Shown here: piece after piece, positions 22,176-30,613 of the stretch
How the letters are laid out: the number at the start of each line of letters is the position of its first letter
Position numbering within the stretch: the first letter of the stretch is position 1
Assembly: GCF_900142545.1 (NCBI RefSeq)
Contig: NZ_FRBF01000006.1
Location: 124,001-188,000, forward strand
DNA: 64,000 nt
DNA from: Fibrobacter sp. UWT2
Lineage (GTDB): Bacteria; Fibrobacterota; Fibrobacteria; Fibrobacterales; Fibrobacteraceae
Reading direction: 5' to 3'
The notes under the pieces: generated by a model
The model's database searches: none
What the model was told of the DNA's origin: nothing
Seen by the model: the letters and a program-made list of their open reading frames with translations, nothing else
Made by a program: the position numbers and the translations under genes

Positions 22176-23381
22176 ATGAATAAGTTTGTGAAGTTTTGTG
22201 CCTGTGCCGCTTTTGGCGTGACCTCCGTTTTTGCCCAGCAGGGCGCTCCGACGGGTGCCGCCGTTGATCCTACTGCCGATGAACAAAAGGCTCTTTCTGC
22301 CCTCAAGGGAAAACTTGAAGGTGCAATCGTGTGGGCGACTAGCCGCGCGAATAGCCATCACGACATTTGGATTATGAATGCCGACGGTACGAATGCCCGC
22401 GCTCTTACGCAGGGTGACAACGTGGACTGGTTCCCGCGCATTTCGCCGGATGGCTCGACGGTACTGTTTAACCGCAGCAAGGGCGGCTGGGTTCCCGAAA
22501 ACGACGCGAACTACCCGGAAAAGTGGGACCTTTGGATGGTCGACATCTCGGGCGAGAATGCCCGCAAGGTGGTCGACAACGCTACGTGGGGCACCTGGAG
22601 GCCCGACGGCAAGTCTATCGTCTTTAGCCGTGCAGGCAAGGTCTTTACCATGGATCTCGCTTCTAAGACCGAAAAGATGATTCTCGATGGCGACAAGGCT
22701 TTCAACAAGTCCGGCGTGATTCTGCAGGAACCGAACATGAGTCCCGATGGCAAGCACTTGGCCATTACGCTCCGCGGCTCTATGCGCGAAACGGGCGTGT
22801 GGGATTTGGAAAAATCCGTGTGGACCAAGTCCGGTGACGGTTGCCAGATCGACTGGAACTTTGACGGCTCCAAGCTTTACCGCGTGAATCCGACGGGTAA
22901 CGGTGGTACCGCTGCTCCGAGCGAAATCCTCTGGTTCAGCGCCAAGGACGGTAAGCAGATTGAAAAGGTGGGCTTCTTCGGCATTCCGAAAAACGTGAAG
23001 CTGATGGACTTGCCTGGCCGCCGCAGTCATGAATATTTCCCGCGTCTTTCTCCGGATGGCAAGTGGCTCGTTTGGGGTGCAACTGACAAGGGCCACGACC
23101 ACGACTTGTTCGACTACGAATTGTACATCTGGAAGATTGGCGAACCGGTGGAATCGGCAACGCGTATTACCTACCACAGCGGCAATGACCGCTGGCCGGA
23201 CATTTGGCTTGGCAAGGTTCCTGTAAAGGAAACGGTGGCTGACAAGGTCGCTTCTCAGGTGAAGGACGCTGTTAACGGTGCTGCAAATGCAATTCAGTCC
23301 GGCATTAGCGAAGCCAAGATGGACGAACTCATCAAGGCCATTGATCGCTTGACCGACGCTGTAAAGTCTCTGGCAAAATAG
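22176..23381 (+). CDS. Exported TolB-like beta-propeller protein
   Basis: A 401-residue protein with an N-terminal signal peptide (to about residue 20, VFAQ) and several PD40/TolB-type blades: DIWIMNADGTNARALT, FPRISPDGSTVLFNRS, WGTWRPDGKSIVFSR, NMSPDGKHLAITL, FPRLSPDGKWLVWG. After the propeller a ~60-residue Ala/Lys-rich, probably helical tail (DKVASQVKDAVNGAANAIQ) follows. No Tol-Pal genes are nearby, so this is a stand-alone periplasmic propeller of unknown ligand. Its blade motifs resemble the propeller of the TIGR02171 proteins, one of which starts 0.8 kb away. The stop codon is the first triplet of a repeat. Confidence 0.75.
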   Translation: MNKFVKFCACAAFGVTSVFAQQGAPTGAAVDPTADEQKALSALKGKLEGAIVWATSRANSHHDIWIMNADGTNARALTQGDNVDWFPRISPDGSTVLFNRSKGGWVPENDANYPEKWDLWMVDISGENARKVVDNATWGTWRPDGKSIVFSRAGKVFTMDLASKTEKMILDGDKAFNKSGVILQEPNMSPDGKHLAITLRGSMRETGVWDLEKSVWTKSGDGCQIDWNFDGSKLYRVNPTGNGGTAAPSEILWFSAKDGKQIEKVGFFGIPKNVKLMDLPGRRSHEYFPRLSPDGKWLVWGATDKGHDHDLFDYELYIWKIGEPVESATRITYHSGNDRWPDIWLGKVPVKETVADKVASQVKDAVNGAANAIQSGISEAKMDELIKAIDRLTDAVKSLAK

Positions 23382-23442
23382 TAGGCAGTAGACGGTAGAC
23401 AGTAGGAAGGATTTTAAGACTGTTTACTTCTAACTTCCTACT
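23379..23442. repeat. TAGGCAGTAGAC-type repeat filling a convergent gap
   Basis: TAGTAGGCAGTAGACGGTAG, AGTAGGAAG (23401-23409) and the inverted CTTCCTACT (23434-23442) form a 9-bp stem. The stop codons of both convergent genes (TAG at 23379-23381 plus; TAG at 23438-23440 minus) are inside it. Confidence 0.75.
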
Positions 23443-24202
23443 TCGAACTGTTATCAGAACGAATCTTAAAGCACATAATGGCGTAGGCGCCGGCGACATT
23501 CATGCTCGCCTTGCGGCCAGCCATCGGGATTGTCACCTTCATTGTCGCTTCCGCCATCAGCTCGGGAGCGATTCCTAATTCTTCGTTGCCGAGAATGATG
23601 AGCCCCTTTGCGGGCCATTTGACGTCATTGATGCTAGGAATATCTTCGCCGGTTTCAAGAGCGATGATCTCGTAGCCGTTTTCCTTGTGCCACTTGACGC
23701 AATCGAATGGCGATTCCCAACGCTTGATCGGAATCCATTCCTGGCAGCCGCGGGCGGCACTCTTGACCGTCACGTGGTCAGGCCCGCAACTGTAACCGCT
23801 CAGGTGGACTCCTTCGAGTCCGAAGCAGTCCGTGCTGCGGATGATGGAACCGACGTTAAAGGCGCTGCGCAAGTTGTGCACGAGTACGGCGAACGGAAGC
23901 GGAGCTTCGTTTGCAACTTCGCGGTCCCCCGGTTCCTGCTCCAGGTAAACGTCACGTTCGAACCCGAGTCCCGCACGAGTACGGAAGGTCTTGTACAAGT
24001 CGATCATCTGGGCTTGATTCTTGCCGGTAAGACGCTCGCTTTCGGGGAGTTTCATCCATTCGGCGTAGGTCTCGAATTCACGCTTGGCGCGGGGGACATC
24101 GTCGCCCAATTGAAGGATGATGACGCGCAAAAGTTCGGCCATGCGCTTGGCCTTGGAAGTGTCTTTAGTGGCCAGAAATTTTTTCTCGGAAAACATGACC
24201 AT
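23438..24202 (-). CDS. SpoU/TrmH-family RNA 2'-O-methyltransferase
   Basis: A protein of 254 residues from the preferred start at 24202 (MVMFSEKKF). The knotted SpoU-fold motifs are clear: LVHNLRSAFNVGSIIRSTDC, IILGNEELGI and IPMAGRKASMNVAGAYA, which build the AdoMet site and dimer interface. It should methylate a ribose in tRNA or rRNA; the target cannot be told. A longer start at 24292 would add a hydrophobic leader unlike the family and would overlap the divergent TIGR02171 gene by 80 nt. The last codon and stop come from a dispersed repeat. Confidence 0.88.
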   Translation of the reverse strand: MVMFSEKKFLATKDTSKAKRMAELLRVIILQLGDDVPRAKREFETYAEWMKLPESERLTGKNQAQMIDLYKTFRTRAGLGFERDVYLEQEPGDREVANEAPLPFAVLVHNLRSAFNVGSIIRSTDCFGLEGVHLSGYSCGPDHVTVKSAARGCQEWIPIKRWESPFDCVKWHKENGYEIIALETGEDIPSINDVKWPAKGLIILGNEELGIAPELMAEATMKVTIPMAGRKASMNVAGAYAIMCFKIRSDNSSK

Positions 24203-24209
24203 AATGTAG

Positions 24210-24217
24210 AAAATGTA
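24210..24217 (-). promoter_or_regulatory. Promoter box for the SpoU methyltransferase
   Basis: TACATTTT on the minus strand, 7 nt before ATG 24202. It lies on the start of the divergent lipoprotein gene, so the two genes share or overlap their promoters. Confidence 0.4.
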
Positions 24218-26909
24218 TATTGTGAATGTGAAGAATATTGTTTGCTTATTGTCTGTTCTTTTCTTTTGCCTTTGGGGCGTAGGCTGCTCCAATTCGGAAT
24301 CGCTTTCTTCCGCTCAAGAAAATTCAATGCAAGATGTCCTTGCGCAGAAAGGCTTTGTGCTTGTCCAGGCAAGCGGTAATCCGGTGACGCTCGGAACAGA
24401 CGACGAATCGGCTTCGGTGAAGGACCACCCTTCGATGGTTGCTAGCTTCGATTACGATTTCTGGATCGGCAAGCATGAGGTGACTTGCGGCGAGATGGGG
24501 CTGGACTGCGATGATTCCTTGCCGGCAACGGATGTGACTTATTTTGATGCGGTCTTGTACGCGAATAAATTGAGCAAGGCAGAAGGCTTCGATACCGCCT
24601 ATACTTATTCGAAGGCGACATTTGACGAAAACGGAGCCTGTACGGGACTAGAGGATTTGCTTTTCTGGTCGTCCAAGGAGGCGTTCCGTTTGCCGACAGA
24701 AGCGGAATGGTCGTATGTGGCAAATCAAGGTTGGAATCCTGACGATTCCTGGAATTCGAATAACTCCAATTTCAAGCTTCATAAAGTTTGCTCGTCGTAT
24801 GTAGATGAACTTGGCTTGTGCGATATGGCCGGAAATGCGAAGGAATGGGTCGAAGATGCGCTTGTGCCGTTCGTTTCCATGGAAATTCTTGACTATATCG
24901 GCGTGCAAGGGAATAGCCTGTTGGATGAACGCGTTGTAAAGGGCGGAAGCTATCGTGACGGCCCTTCCGATATGAAAATTTTCAAGCGCGGCGATATCTA
25001 TACGGTTACCTCGTCATCGAAGGCGGATTATATCGGCTTTAGGCTTGCGTTTGGCGCTATCCTGAATCCCGGCAAGCTTGATAATGAAGGCCACATGAAC
25101 AGTGCGGCGGTCTCGATTCTGGCACAGTCTAAAGATGTGAATCACTTTAATGCGGGCCTCCGTTCGAAACTCGTGTTCCGTAACGATGTGACCCATTCGC
25201 TGACGTATCTGTATTACCCGGCTGTCGGTGCGCCGATAACGGCGAACTTGAATTTTGGCATTTCCGCTTACCATCCGGATATTTCTCCTGATGGAAATTG
25301 GCTTGCGTTCTGCACGGGGCTAGAAGGTGTCTCTGGACAATCGAAGGTGTATGCGTATCCGCTTGATGGAGGCAACCTTGTGGAATTGAATGTGGAACAA
25401 GCGGCAATTCCGCGGTGGCGCGTGCTTCCGGGCGGCGATACCGTATTGGTGTATGTGACGAATGCTGGCAACAACAAGATTGATTCGACCTTCTTTGCCT
25501 CTAGCACTTGGCAGGTGAAGTTCGCGAATGGCAAGTTCGGTACTCCTGAAAAACTTTTTGATGGCGCTTATCATGGTGGCGTTTCCGAAAACGACGAATT
25601 GGCTGTGACGGGTGCAAGGCTGTTGCGCTCTCGCGTTAAAGGCGAAGATGGAATTTGGTACAATGGTGAACAGGCTTGCAATGTGTCCTTGAGCAGGGGA
25701 GGCGCAAATCGCACCTTGTTCCTTGATTTTGCAAGCAAGACCGGGAAGGCTTTTGTTGGAAGTACTTACGGCGTGCATGAACGTGCCTTTGTGGCAGATA
25801 GTGATGGCAAAATGGTGCTGTCTGTCGCTGCTCCGGAAGGCTATGCATTCGACCATACGGAATGGGTGCTTGGCTCGGATTCCGTGTTCGTGGCAACGCT
25901 GACAAATGCAAATGGCGCTCACAAGAAAGTGGTCTTGGTAAATGCGTACACGGGAGAAATCCTCGACCTTGCCGAAGGTGATGAACTTTGGCATCCGGTA
26001 ATGTGGCGCGATATTGCAGGTCGCGATTCCCTTGATCCGCTGCTGGATTTGGACAGTGCCGGTGTTTACTATACTGCAGGCGCTCCATTCTTTGTACTTG
26101 AATTGCGTGTGCAGATGGAAAACTTCTGGAAAATGCGCGACTCTGTCACGGCAGTTGCTCTCGGGAGTTCACGTACGATGTATGGTGTTCATGCTCCGTG
26201 GGTGAAATCGCAGAAACTGTTGAATATGGCTTTTTCTTCGGGTGACATTTATGGAATCGATTACCTTGCCCGAAATTACGTCTTGCAACATCTGCCGAAA
26301 CTCAAGTATCTTGTACTGGAAACATCGATCGACTTTTTGTGGGTGAATGAGACCGCATCTTGGCAAATCGTATTCGGAAGTGTCCCGGGTTACCGCTACG
26401 ATGAATCACATGATTTCTGGAAAGACGGCGTGCCGAAGGGCCTTGAAAAACTGGTAAGCGATGTTCCTAAGCCGCAGTCCGAAATGACAAGCCCCGCCAA
26501 GTTAGGGGAGTTCCTATTGCCTACAAATGGGTGGGGCTCGCCGAACGTGATGCACGATACGACATTTATGCGCGCTACGGATCCGATCGTGGTGACCAAT
26601 CTGGAAAAGTACAGAAACCTGGTGGAATTGGCCAAGAGCCAGGGCGTGACGGTGGTGTTCTTGATTCCTCCGCAGAACCCGGAATACGCCAAGACGGGAT
26701 CGTTCGGAATCTATGGTGCTCTTCGCTCCGATGTGCAGAAAATTATAGACGAACTTTCGTCGATGGGGGCGGTCGTTTTTGATGAAAATAACATGGGAAA
26801 ACACGCCTATACAGACGACATGGCATTCAATGAGGACCACCTGAGTAAGAAGGGTGCGGAAAGGCTTTCTGCACGTCTCGATTCGCTGTTTGTTGACCTC
26901 GAAAAATAG
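24213..26909 (+). CDS. TIGR02171-family tri-domain lipoprotein, copy 5 (stand-alone)
   Basis: A member of 898 residues outside the operon, lipobox GCSNSES. The FGE-like region is shortened at its start (GKHEVTCGEMGLDC lacks the FN.LM stretch of copies 1-4) and keeps DMAGNAKEWVEDA and VKGGSY. Propeller motifs are intact (AAIPRWRVLPGGDTVLVYVT, STWQVKF). The SGNH-like domain has GSSR at 651-654 and DHL at 875-877, but GKHAYTDD replaces the GDHDY found in the other four. The C-terminus resembles copy 3 most (SNGW/TNGW insert). GTG at 24228 is an alternative start: it gives a tidy signal peptide (MKNIVCLLSVLFF) and lies 4 nt after TATATTGT. It probably forms its own transcript. Confidence 0.83.
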   Translation: MYIVNVKNIVCLLSVLFFCLWGVGCSNSESLSSAQENSMQDVLAQKGFVLVQASGNPVTLGTDDESASVKDHPSMVASFDYDFWIGKHEVTCGEMGLDCDDSLPATDVTYFDAVLYANKLSKAEGFDTAYTYSKATFDENGACTGLEDLLFWSSKEAFRLPTEAEWSYVANQGWNPDDSWNSNNSNFKLHKVCSSYVDELGLCDMAGNAKEWVEDALVPFVSMEILDYIGVQGNSLLDERVVKGGSYRDGPSDMKIFKRGDIYTVTSSSKADYIGFRLAFGAILNPGKLDNEGHMNSAAVSILAQSKDVNHFNAGLRSKLVFRNDVTHSLTYLYYPAVGAPITANLNFGISAYHPDISPDGNWLAFCTGLEGVSGQSKVYAYPLDGGNLVELNVEQAAIPRWRVLPGGDTVLVYVTNAGNNKIDSTFFASSTWQVKFANGKFGTPEKLFDGAYHGGVSENDELAVTGARLLRSRVKGEDGIWYNGEQACNVSLSRGGANRTLFLDFASKTGKAFVGSTYGVHERAFVADSDGKMVLSVAAPEGYAFDHTEWVLGSDSVFVATLTNANGAHKKVVLVNAYTGEILDLAEGDELWHPVMWRDIAGRDSLDPLLDLDSAGVYYTAGAPFFVLELRVQMENFWKMRDSVTAVALGSSRTMYGVHAPWVKSQKLLNMAFSSGDIYGIDYLARNYVLQHLPKLKYLVLETSIDFLWVNETASWQIVFGSVPGYRYDESHDFWKDGVPKGLEKLVSDVPKPQSEMTSPAKLGEFLLPTNGWGSPNVMHDTTFMRATDPIVVTNLEKYRNLVELAKSQGVTVVFLIPPQNPEYAKTGSFGIYGALRSDVQKIIDELSSMGAVVFDENNMGKHAYTDDMAFNEDHLSKKGAERLSARLDSLFVDLEK

Positions 26910-26931
26910 CCCGTTTTTCGTTATTTTTTCT

Positions 26932-26939
26932 ATCTTTTA
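26932..26939 (+). promoter_or_regulatory. Promoter box for surE
   Basis: TATCTTTT, ending about 6 nt before ATG 26946, without a Shine-Dalgarno. Predicted near-leaderless transcript for surE-gyrA. Confidence 0.45.
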
Positions 26940-26945
26940 TCTTAC

Positions 26946-27749
26946 ATGTTAGAAGACCAAAAAACACGCGTTCTCATCGCAAACGATGATGGGATAAAAA
27001 GCGGCTATATGCTGGCTTTGGCGTGTGCCCTTGCACCTATCGCAGAAGTGTATGTTTTTGCACCCGATGAGGAACAGAGTGGGGTCTCTCACGCCTTTAC
27101 GGTACGTAAGGCTTTATCCGTCAAAAAAGTGGATGTAGACGCAGCTGTAGAAGCCTATTCTATGTCCGGAACTCCGGCCGATTGTGTGAAGTTTGCATTG
27201 GGTCATTTTGCCATGCATGGGCTTACTACCGAGGGGGCCGGTCCGGGTGCTTTTGACGTGTGTTTTTCGGGCGTCAATCTCGGCGAAAATTCCGGCGTGT
27301 CGTCGCTCTATTCGGGAACGGTCGCTGGTGCTCGCGAAGCAGCCCTTTGGGGAGTGCCGGGCATTGCTCTTTCGCTCCGTGGCACAACCGCAAATATGCT
27401 CGAAACTGCAAAGGAATTTGCAGTGAAGGTGGTGAAGGAACGCCTGTTCGAACGGATTCCTGTAGGTGTTTTCTGGAACGTGAATTTTCCAAAGGCTACC
27501 GCCGAAACCTTCAAGGGGTTCAAGGCGACCAAGATGGCTCTCGGAATGTTTACGGACCACTATACCCACGAAGGGAACATGTGGCAGCTGGACGGCGATA
27601 AACTGTGGGACGAACAGCCCAAGGATAGTGATGACTATCTGTTGAACCAGGGCTATGCGACGATTACGCCCCATCGCATCGACCAGACCGACGAAGAAAG
27701 TTTAAATGAGATAAACGAAATGCTGGTGGAAACACCGGTGGATAATTAG
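26946..27749 (+). CDS. surE: 5'-nucleotidase SurE
   Basis: A 267-residue protein with the SurE fold: IANDDG near the start (Asp14, Asp15, metal ligands), FAPDEEQSGVSHAFT, SGTPADCVKFAL, and SGVNLGENSGVSSLYSGTVA, the family's longest signature. SurE enzymes dephosphorylate nucleoside 5'- and 3'-monophosphates and some other phosphate monoesters in a metal-dependent way. It lies 10 bp upstream of gyrA on the same strand, probably in one transcript. Confidence 0.93.
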   Translation: MLEDQKTRVLIANDDGIKSGYMLALACALAPIAEVYVFAPDEEQSGVSHAFTVRKALSVKKVDVDAAVEAYSMSGTPADCVKFALGHFAMHGLTTEGAGPGAFDVCFSGVNLGENSGVSSLYSGTVAGAREAALWGVPGIALSLRGTTANMLETAKEFAVKVVKERLFERIPVGVFWNVNFPKATAETFKGFKATKMALGMFTDHYTHEGNMWQLDGDKLWDEQPKDSDDYLLNQGYATITPHRIDQTDEESLNEINEMLVETPVDN

Positions 27750-27759
27750 AGGAAAAAGA

Positions 27760-30462
27760 ATGTCAGAAGAATTGGTACCAGGTTCGCAAATCAGGTCCTT
27801 GATTGAAAAGGACATGCAGGATTGCTACTTGCGCTATTCCATGAGCGTGATTGTTGCGCGTGCCTTGCCTGATGCGCGTGATGGCTTTAAGCCGGTGCAC
27901 CGCCGTGTGATGTACAGTATGCACAAGTTGGGCGTGGTGCCCAACAAGCCGACGGTGAAGTCTGCCCGTATCGTGGGTGACGTGATCGGTAAATACCACC
28001 CGCATGGCGACTCTGCCGTGTACGAAACCTTGGTGCGTATGGCGCAGGACTTCTCGCTGCGCTACCCGCTGGTGTTCGGTCAGGGTAACTTCGGTTCTAT
28101 CGACGGCGACGGCGCTGCTGCAATGCGTTATACCGAAGCCAAGATGAACAACATGGGTGCCCTCATGCTCGAAGATCTTGAAAAAGATACCGTCGACATG
28201 GGTCCGAACTTCGACGAATCTTTGGAAGAACCGAAGGTGCTGCCTTCCGCTCTCCCGAACATGCTGGTGAACGGTACTACCGGTATTGCCGTGGGTATGG
28301 CGACCTCGATGGCTCCGCACAACCTCCGCGAAATTGCAAATGCAATCCATGCAGTGGCTGAAAATCCGGATATCTCCGGCGAAGACCTTTTGCAGTATGT
28401 GTCCGGTCCGGACTTCCCGACCGGCGGCGTGATTTGTGGCCGCGCTGGCATCCGTGATGCATACCTCACGGGTCATGGCCGCGTGCGTGTGCGTGCCCGC
28501 ACTGAAATCGATGTAGATAGCCGTGGCAAACCGCGCATCTTGGTCTCTGAAATTCCTTACATGGTCAACAAGGCCGAACTCTGTAAGAAGATTGCAGAAC
28601 TCGTGAAGGACAAGCGCGTCGACGGCATTACCGACATCCGCGATGAATCTAGCCGCGAAGGTATGCGCATCGTGATTGAAATGCGCAAGGATGTGGTCGC
28701 CGAAGTCGTATTGAATAATTTGTTCAAAAATACACAGCTGCAGACGACGTTCAGCATCTATAACCTCGCTCTCGTCAACAACCTGCCGAAGCTCCTGACC
28801 CTCAAGGACCTCATCCAGGTTTACGTGGATCACCGCTTGGAAGTGATTACGCGTTCTACGCAGTTTGACTTGAACAAGGCCGAAGCTCGCCTCCACATTA
28901 TCGAAGGCCTGCGCATTGCAACGCAGAATATCGACGAAGTGGTGCAGATTATCAAGTCGAGCCCGACGACCGAAGCCGCAAAGACTGCTTTGCAGGATCG
29001 CTTCAACCTGGACGACATTCAGTCCCAGGCTATCGTGGACATGCGTCTTGCTCAGCTCACGGGCTTGAACTTGGAAAAGTTGGAAAACGAATACAACGAA
29101 CTCGTTGCAACCGTTGCCGACTTGAAGGATATTTTGGAAAAGCGCGAACGCCGCGTGAAGATCATGCTCGACCGCCTCGATGCCATCGTGGACAAGTGTG
29201 GCGATGACCGCCGTACTTCTATCGAAGACGCTGTCGATGACTACGATTACGAAGACCTGATTGCCGAAGAAGAACAGGTGATTACGCTCAGCCGCGAAGG
29301 CTACATCAAGCGTTTGCCGATCGATACCTTCAAGGCTCAGAACCGTGGCGGCAAGGGCATTATCGGTGCTACTCTCAAGGAAGAAGACAACGTCGAACAG
29401 ATCTTTACCGCAAGCACGCACAGCTACTTGCTGGTGTTCACGAACAAGGGTCGTGCTTACTGGACCAAGGTTTACCGCTTGCCCGAAGGCACTCGCAACG
29501 GCAAGGGCCGCCCGATTATCAACTTCATCGGTCTTACCGAAGGCGAAAAGGTGCAGGCGATTGTGCCGGTGCGTAAGTTCGGTGGCTACTTCTGCCTCGT
29601 ATTTGCAACCAAGAAGGGTGTCATCAACAAGATGGACCTCACGTTGTTCAGCCGCCCGCGTAAGGCCGGCGTGAACGCCATCAGCCTCGACGAAGACGAT
29701 GAATTGGTGAAGGTCCAGCTCGTGGGTATGTCTGCCGAAGACTTCAAGGCTAGCGAAGCCGCCGAAGGCGACGAAGTAGATGCCGAAGCCGAAACACAGG
29801 CTGCCGAGGCCGCCATCGCCGAGGAATCCGAAGACGCCGAAGATATCGAAGGTCGTCCGATTCCGAAGGACTTGCTGATGCTTGCGACCAAGAACGGTCA
29901 GGCCGTGACCTTCCCGATCAGCTGCTTCCGCGCCATGGGCCGCGGCACGCACGGCGTGAAGGGCATTACCTTGGCCGAAGGCGACGAAGTGATTTCTCTG
30001 TTGTGGCTCAAGGCCGGCAACAAGATTGTGACCATTACCGAAAACGGCTACGGCAAGCGCAGCGAACCTTCTACCTACCGCATTACTCGCCGCGGTAGCA
30101 AGGGCGTGCGCAACTTGAATGTGACCGACAAGGTGGGCGCCGCCGTGTTCGTGGAAAGCGTCGCTGACGACTACGACTTGATCATTACCAGCCGCGAAGG
30201 CCAGGTGATTCGTATCAAGGCCGCCGATATCCGCCTCACGGGCCGTAACGCCCAGGGCGTCAAGGCGATTAGCCTGCGCGAAGGCGATGTTGTGCAAGAT
30301 GCTACCGCACTTCCGAGTGTCGAAGATATCGAACAGGATAGCGCCGAGGCGAAGGAAACCTTCGACAAGGTGGAAGGCGTCGAAGTTGATGACGATTCTG
30401 TCGAAAAGATCGAAGACAAGCCGGAACAGCAGATTGGAGTTCCTTCTTCTGACGAAGAATAG
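27760..30462 (+). CDS. gyrA: DNA gyrase subunit A
   Basis: A 900-residue type IIA topoisomerase breakage-reunion subunit. Catalytic Tyr124 lies in AAMRYTE; the quinolone-resistance region reads HPHGDSAVYETLVRMAQDFS, with Ser85 and Glu89 at the E. coli 83 and 87 positions, so no classical resistance change at the Ser. QNRGGKG near residue 528 corresponds to the GyrA box (QRRGGKG) needed for DNA wrapping, which favours GyrA over ParC. The C-terminal pinwheel is interrupted between blades by an acidic Glu/Ala-rich insert (about 655-700) and ends in a ~45-residue acidic tail. No gyrB lies in the window. AGAGGAAAA precedes the start. Confidence 0.93.
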   Translation: MSEELVPGSQIRSLIEKDMQDCYLRYSMSVIVARALPDARDGFKPVHRRVMYSMHKLGVVPNKPTVKSARIVGDVIGKYHPHGDSAVYETLVRMAQDFSLRYPLVFGQGNFGSIDGDGAAAMRYTEAKMNNMGALMLEDLEKDTVDMGPNFDESLEEPKVLPSALPNMLVNGTTGIAVGMATSMAPHNLREIANAIHAVAENPDISGEDLLQYVSGPDFPTGGVICGRAGIRDAYLTGHGRVRVRARTEIDVDSRGKPRILVSEIPYMVNKAELCKKIAELVKDKRVDGITDIRDESSREGMRIVIEMRKDVVAEVVLNNLFKNTQLQTTFSIYNLALVNNLPKLLTLKDLIQVYVDHRLEVITRSTQFDLNKAEARLHIIEGLRIATQNIDEVVQIIKSSPTTEAAKTALQDRFNLDDIQSQAIVDMRLAQLTGLNLEKLENEYNELVATVADLKDILEKRERRVKIMLDRLDAIVDKCGDDRRTSIEDAVDDYDYEDLIAEEEQVITLSREGYIKRLPIDTFKAQNRGGKGIIGATLKEEDNVEQIFTASTHSYLLVFTNKGRAYWTKVYRLPEGTRNGKGRPIINFIGLTEGEKVQAIVPVRKFGGYFCLVFATKKGVINKMDLTLFSRPRKAGVNAISLDEDDELVKVQLVGMSAEDFKASEAAEGDEVDAEAETQAAEAAIAEESEDAEDIEGRPIPKDLLMLATKNGQAVTFPISCFRAMGRGTHGVKGITLAEGDEVISLLWLKAGNKIVTITENGYGKRSEPSTYRITRRGSKGVRNLNVTDKVGAAVFVESVADDYDLIITSREGQVIRIKAADIRLTGRNAQGVKAISLREGDVVQDATALPSVEDIEQDSAEAKETFDKVEGVEVDDDSVEKIEDKPEQQIGVPSSDEE

Positions 30463-30510
30463 CTTCAAATTCCGCTAAATTACGCCGGATTCGGCATTTT
30501 GTAAATCTTT

Positions 30511-30542
30511 TGCCGTTGTTTCTCGGAACAACGGCATTTCTT
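30511..30542 (+). terminator. Terminator after gyrA
   Basis: Stem TGCCGTTGTT (30511-30520) / AACAACGGCA (30527-30536), loop TCTCGG, followed by TTTCTT. Ten perfect base pairs. Confidence 0.85.
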
Positions 30543-30574
30543 ATATATAAAGTCTGAATCGTTTTGTATGGATA

Positions 30575-30582
30575 TAATTTTA
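30575..30582 (+). promoter_or_regulatory. Promoter box upstream of xynC
   Basis: TAATTTTA inside ATGGATATAATTTTA. A near-identical ATGGATATAACTTTG occurs upstream of the next xylanase gene (32721-32728), suggesting shared control. AGGAG precedes the ATG at 30614. Confidence 0.45.
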
Positions 30583-30613
30583 ATCCTAGGGAATATTTTG
30601 ATAGGAGTCTAAA

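Noticed and set aside
27763-30468. A 901-codon open frame antisense to gyrA
   Set aside because: It mirrors gyrA codon for codon; the strong codon bias of gyrA avoids the codons that would read as stops on the other strand. The translation has no recognisable domain and no ribosome-binding site of its own.
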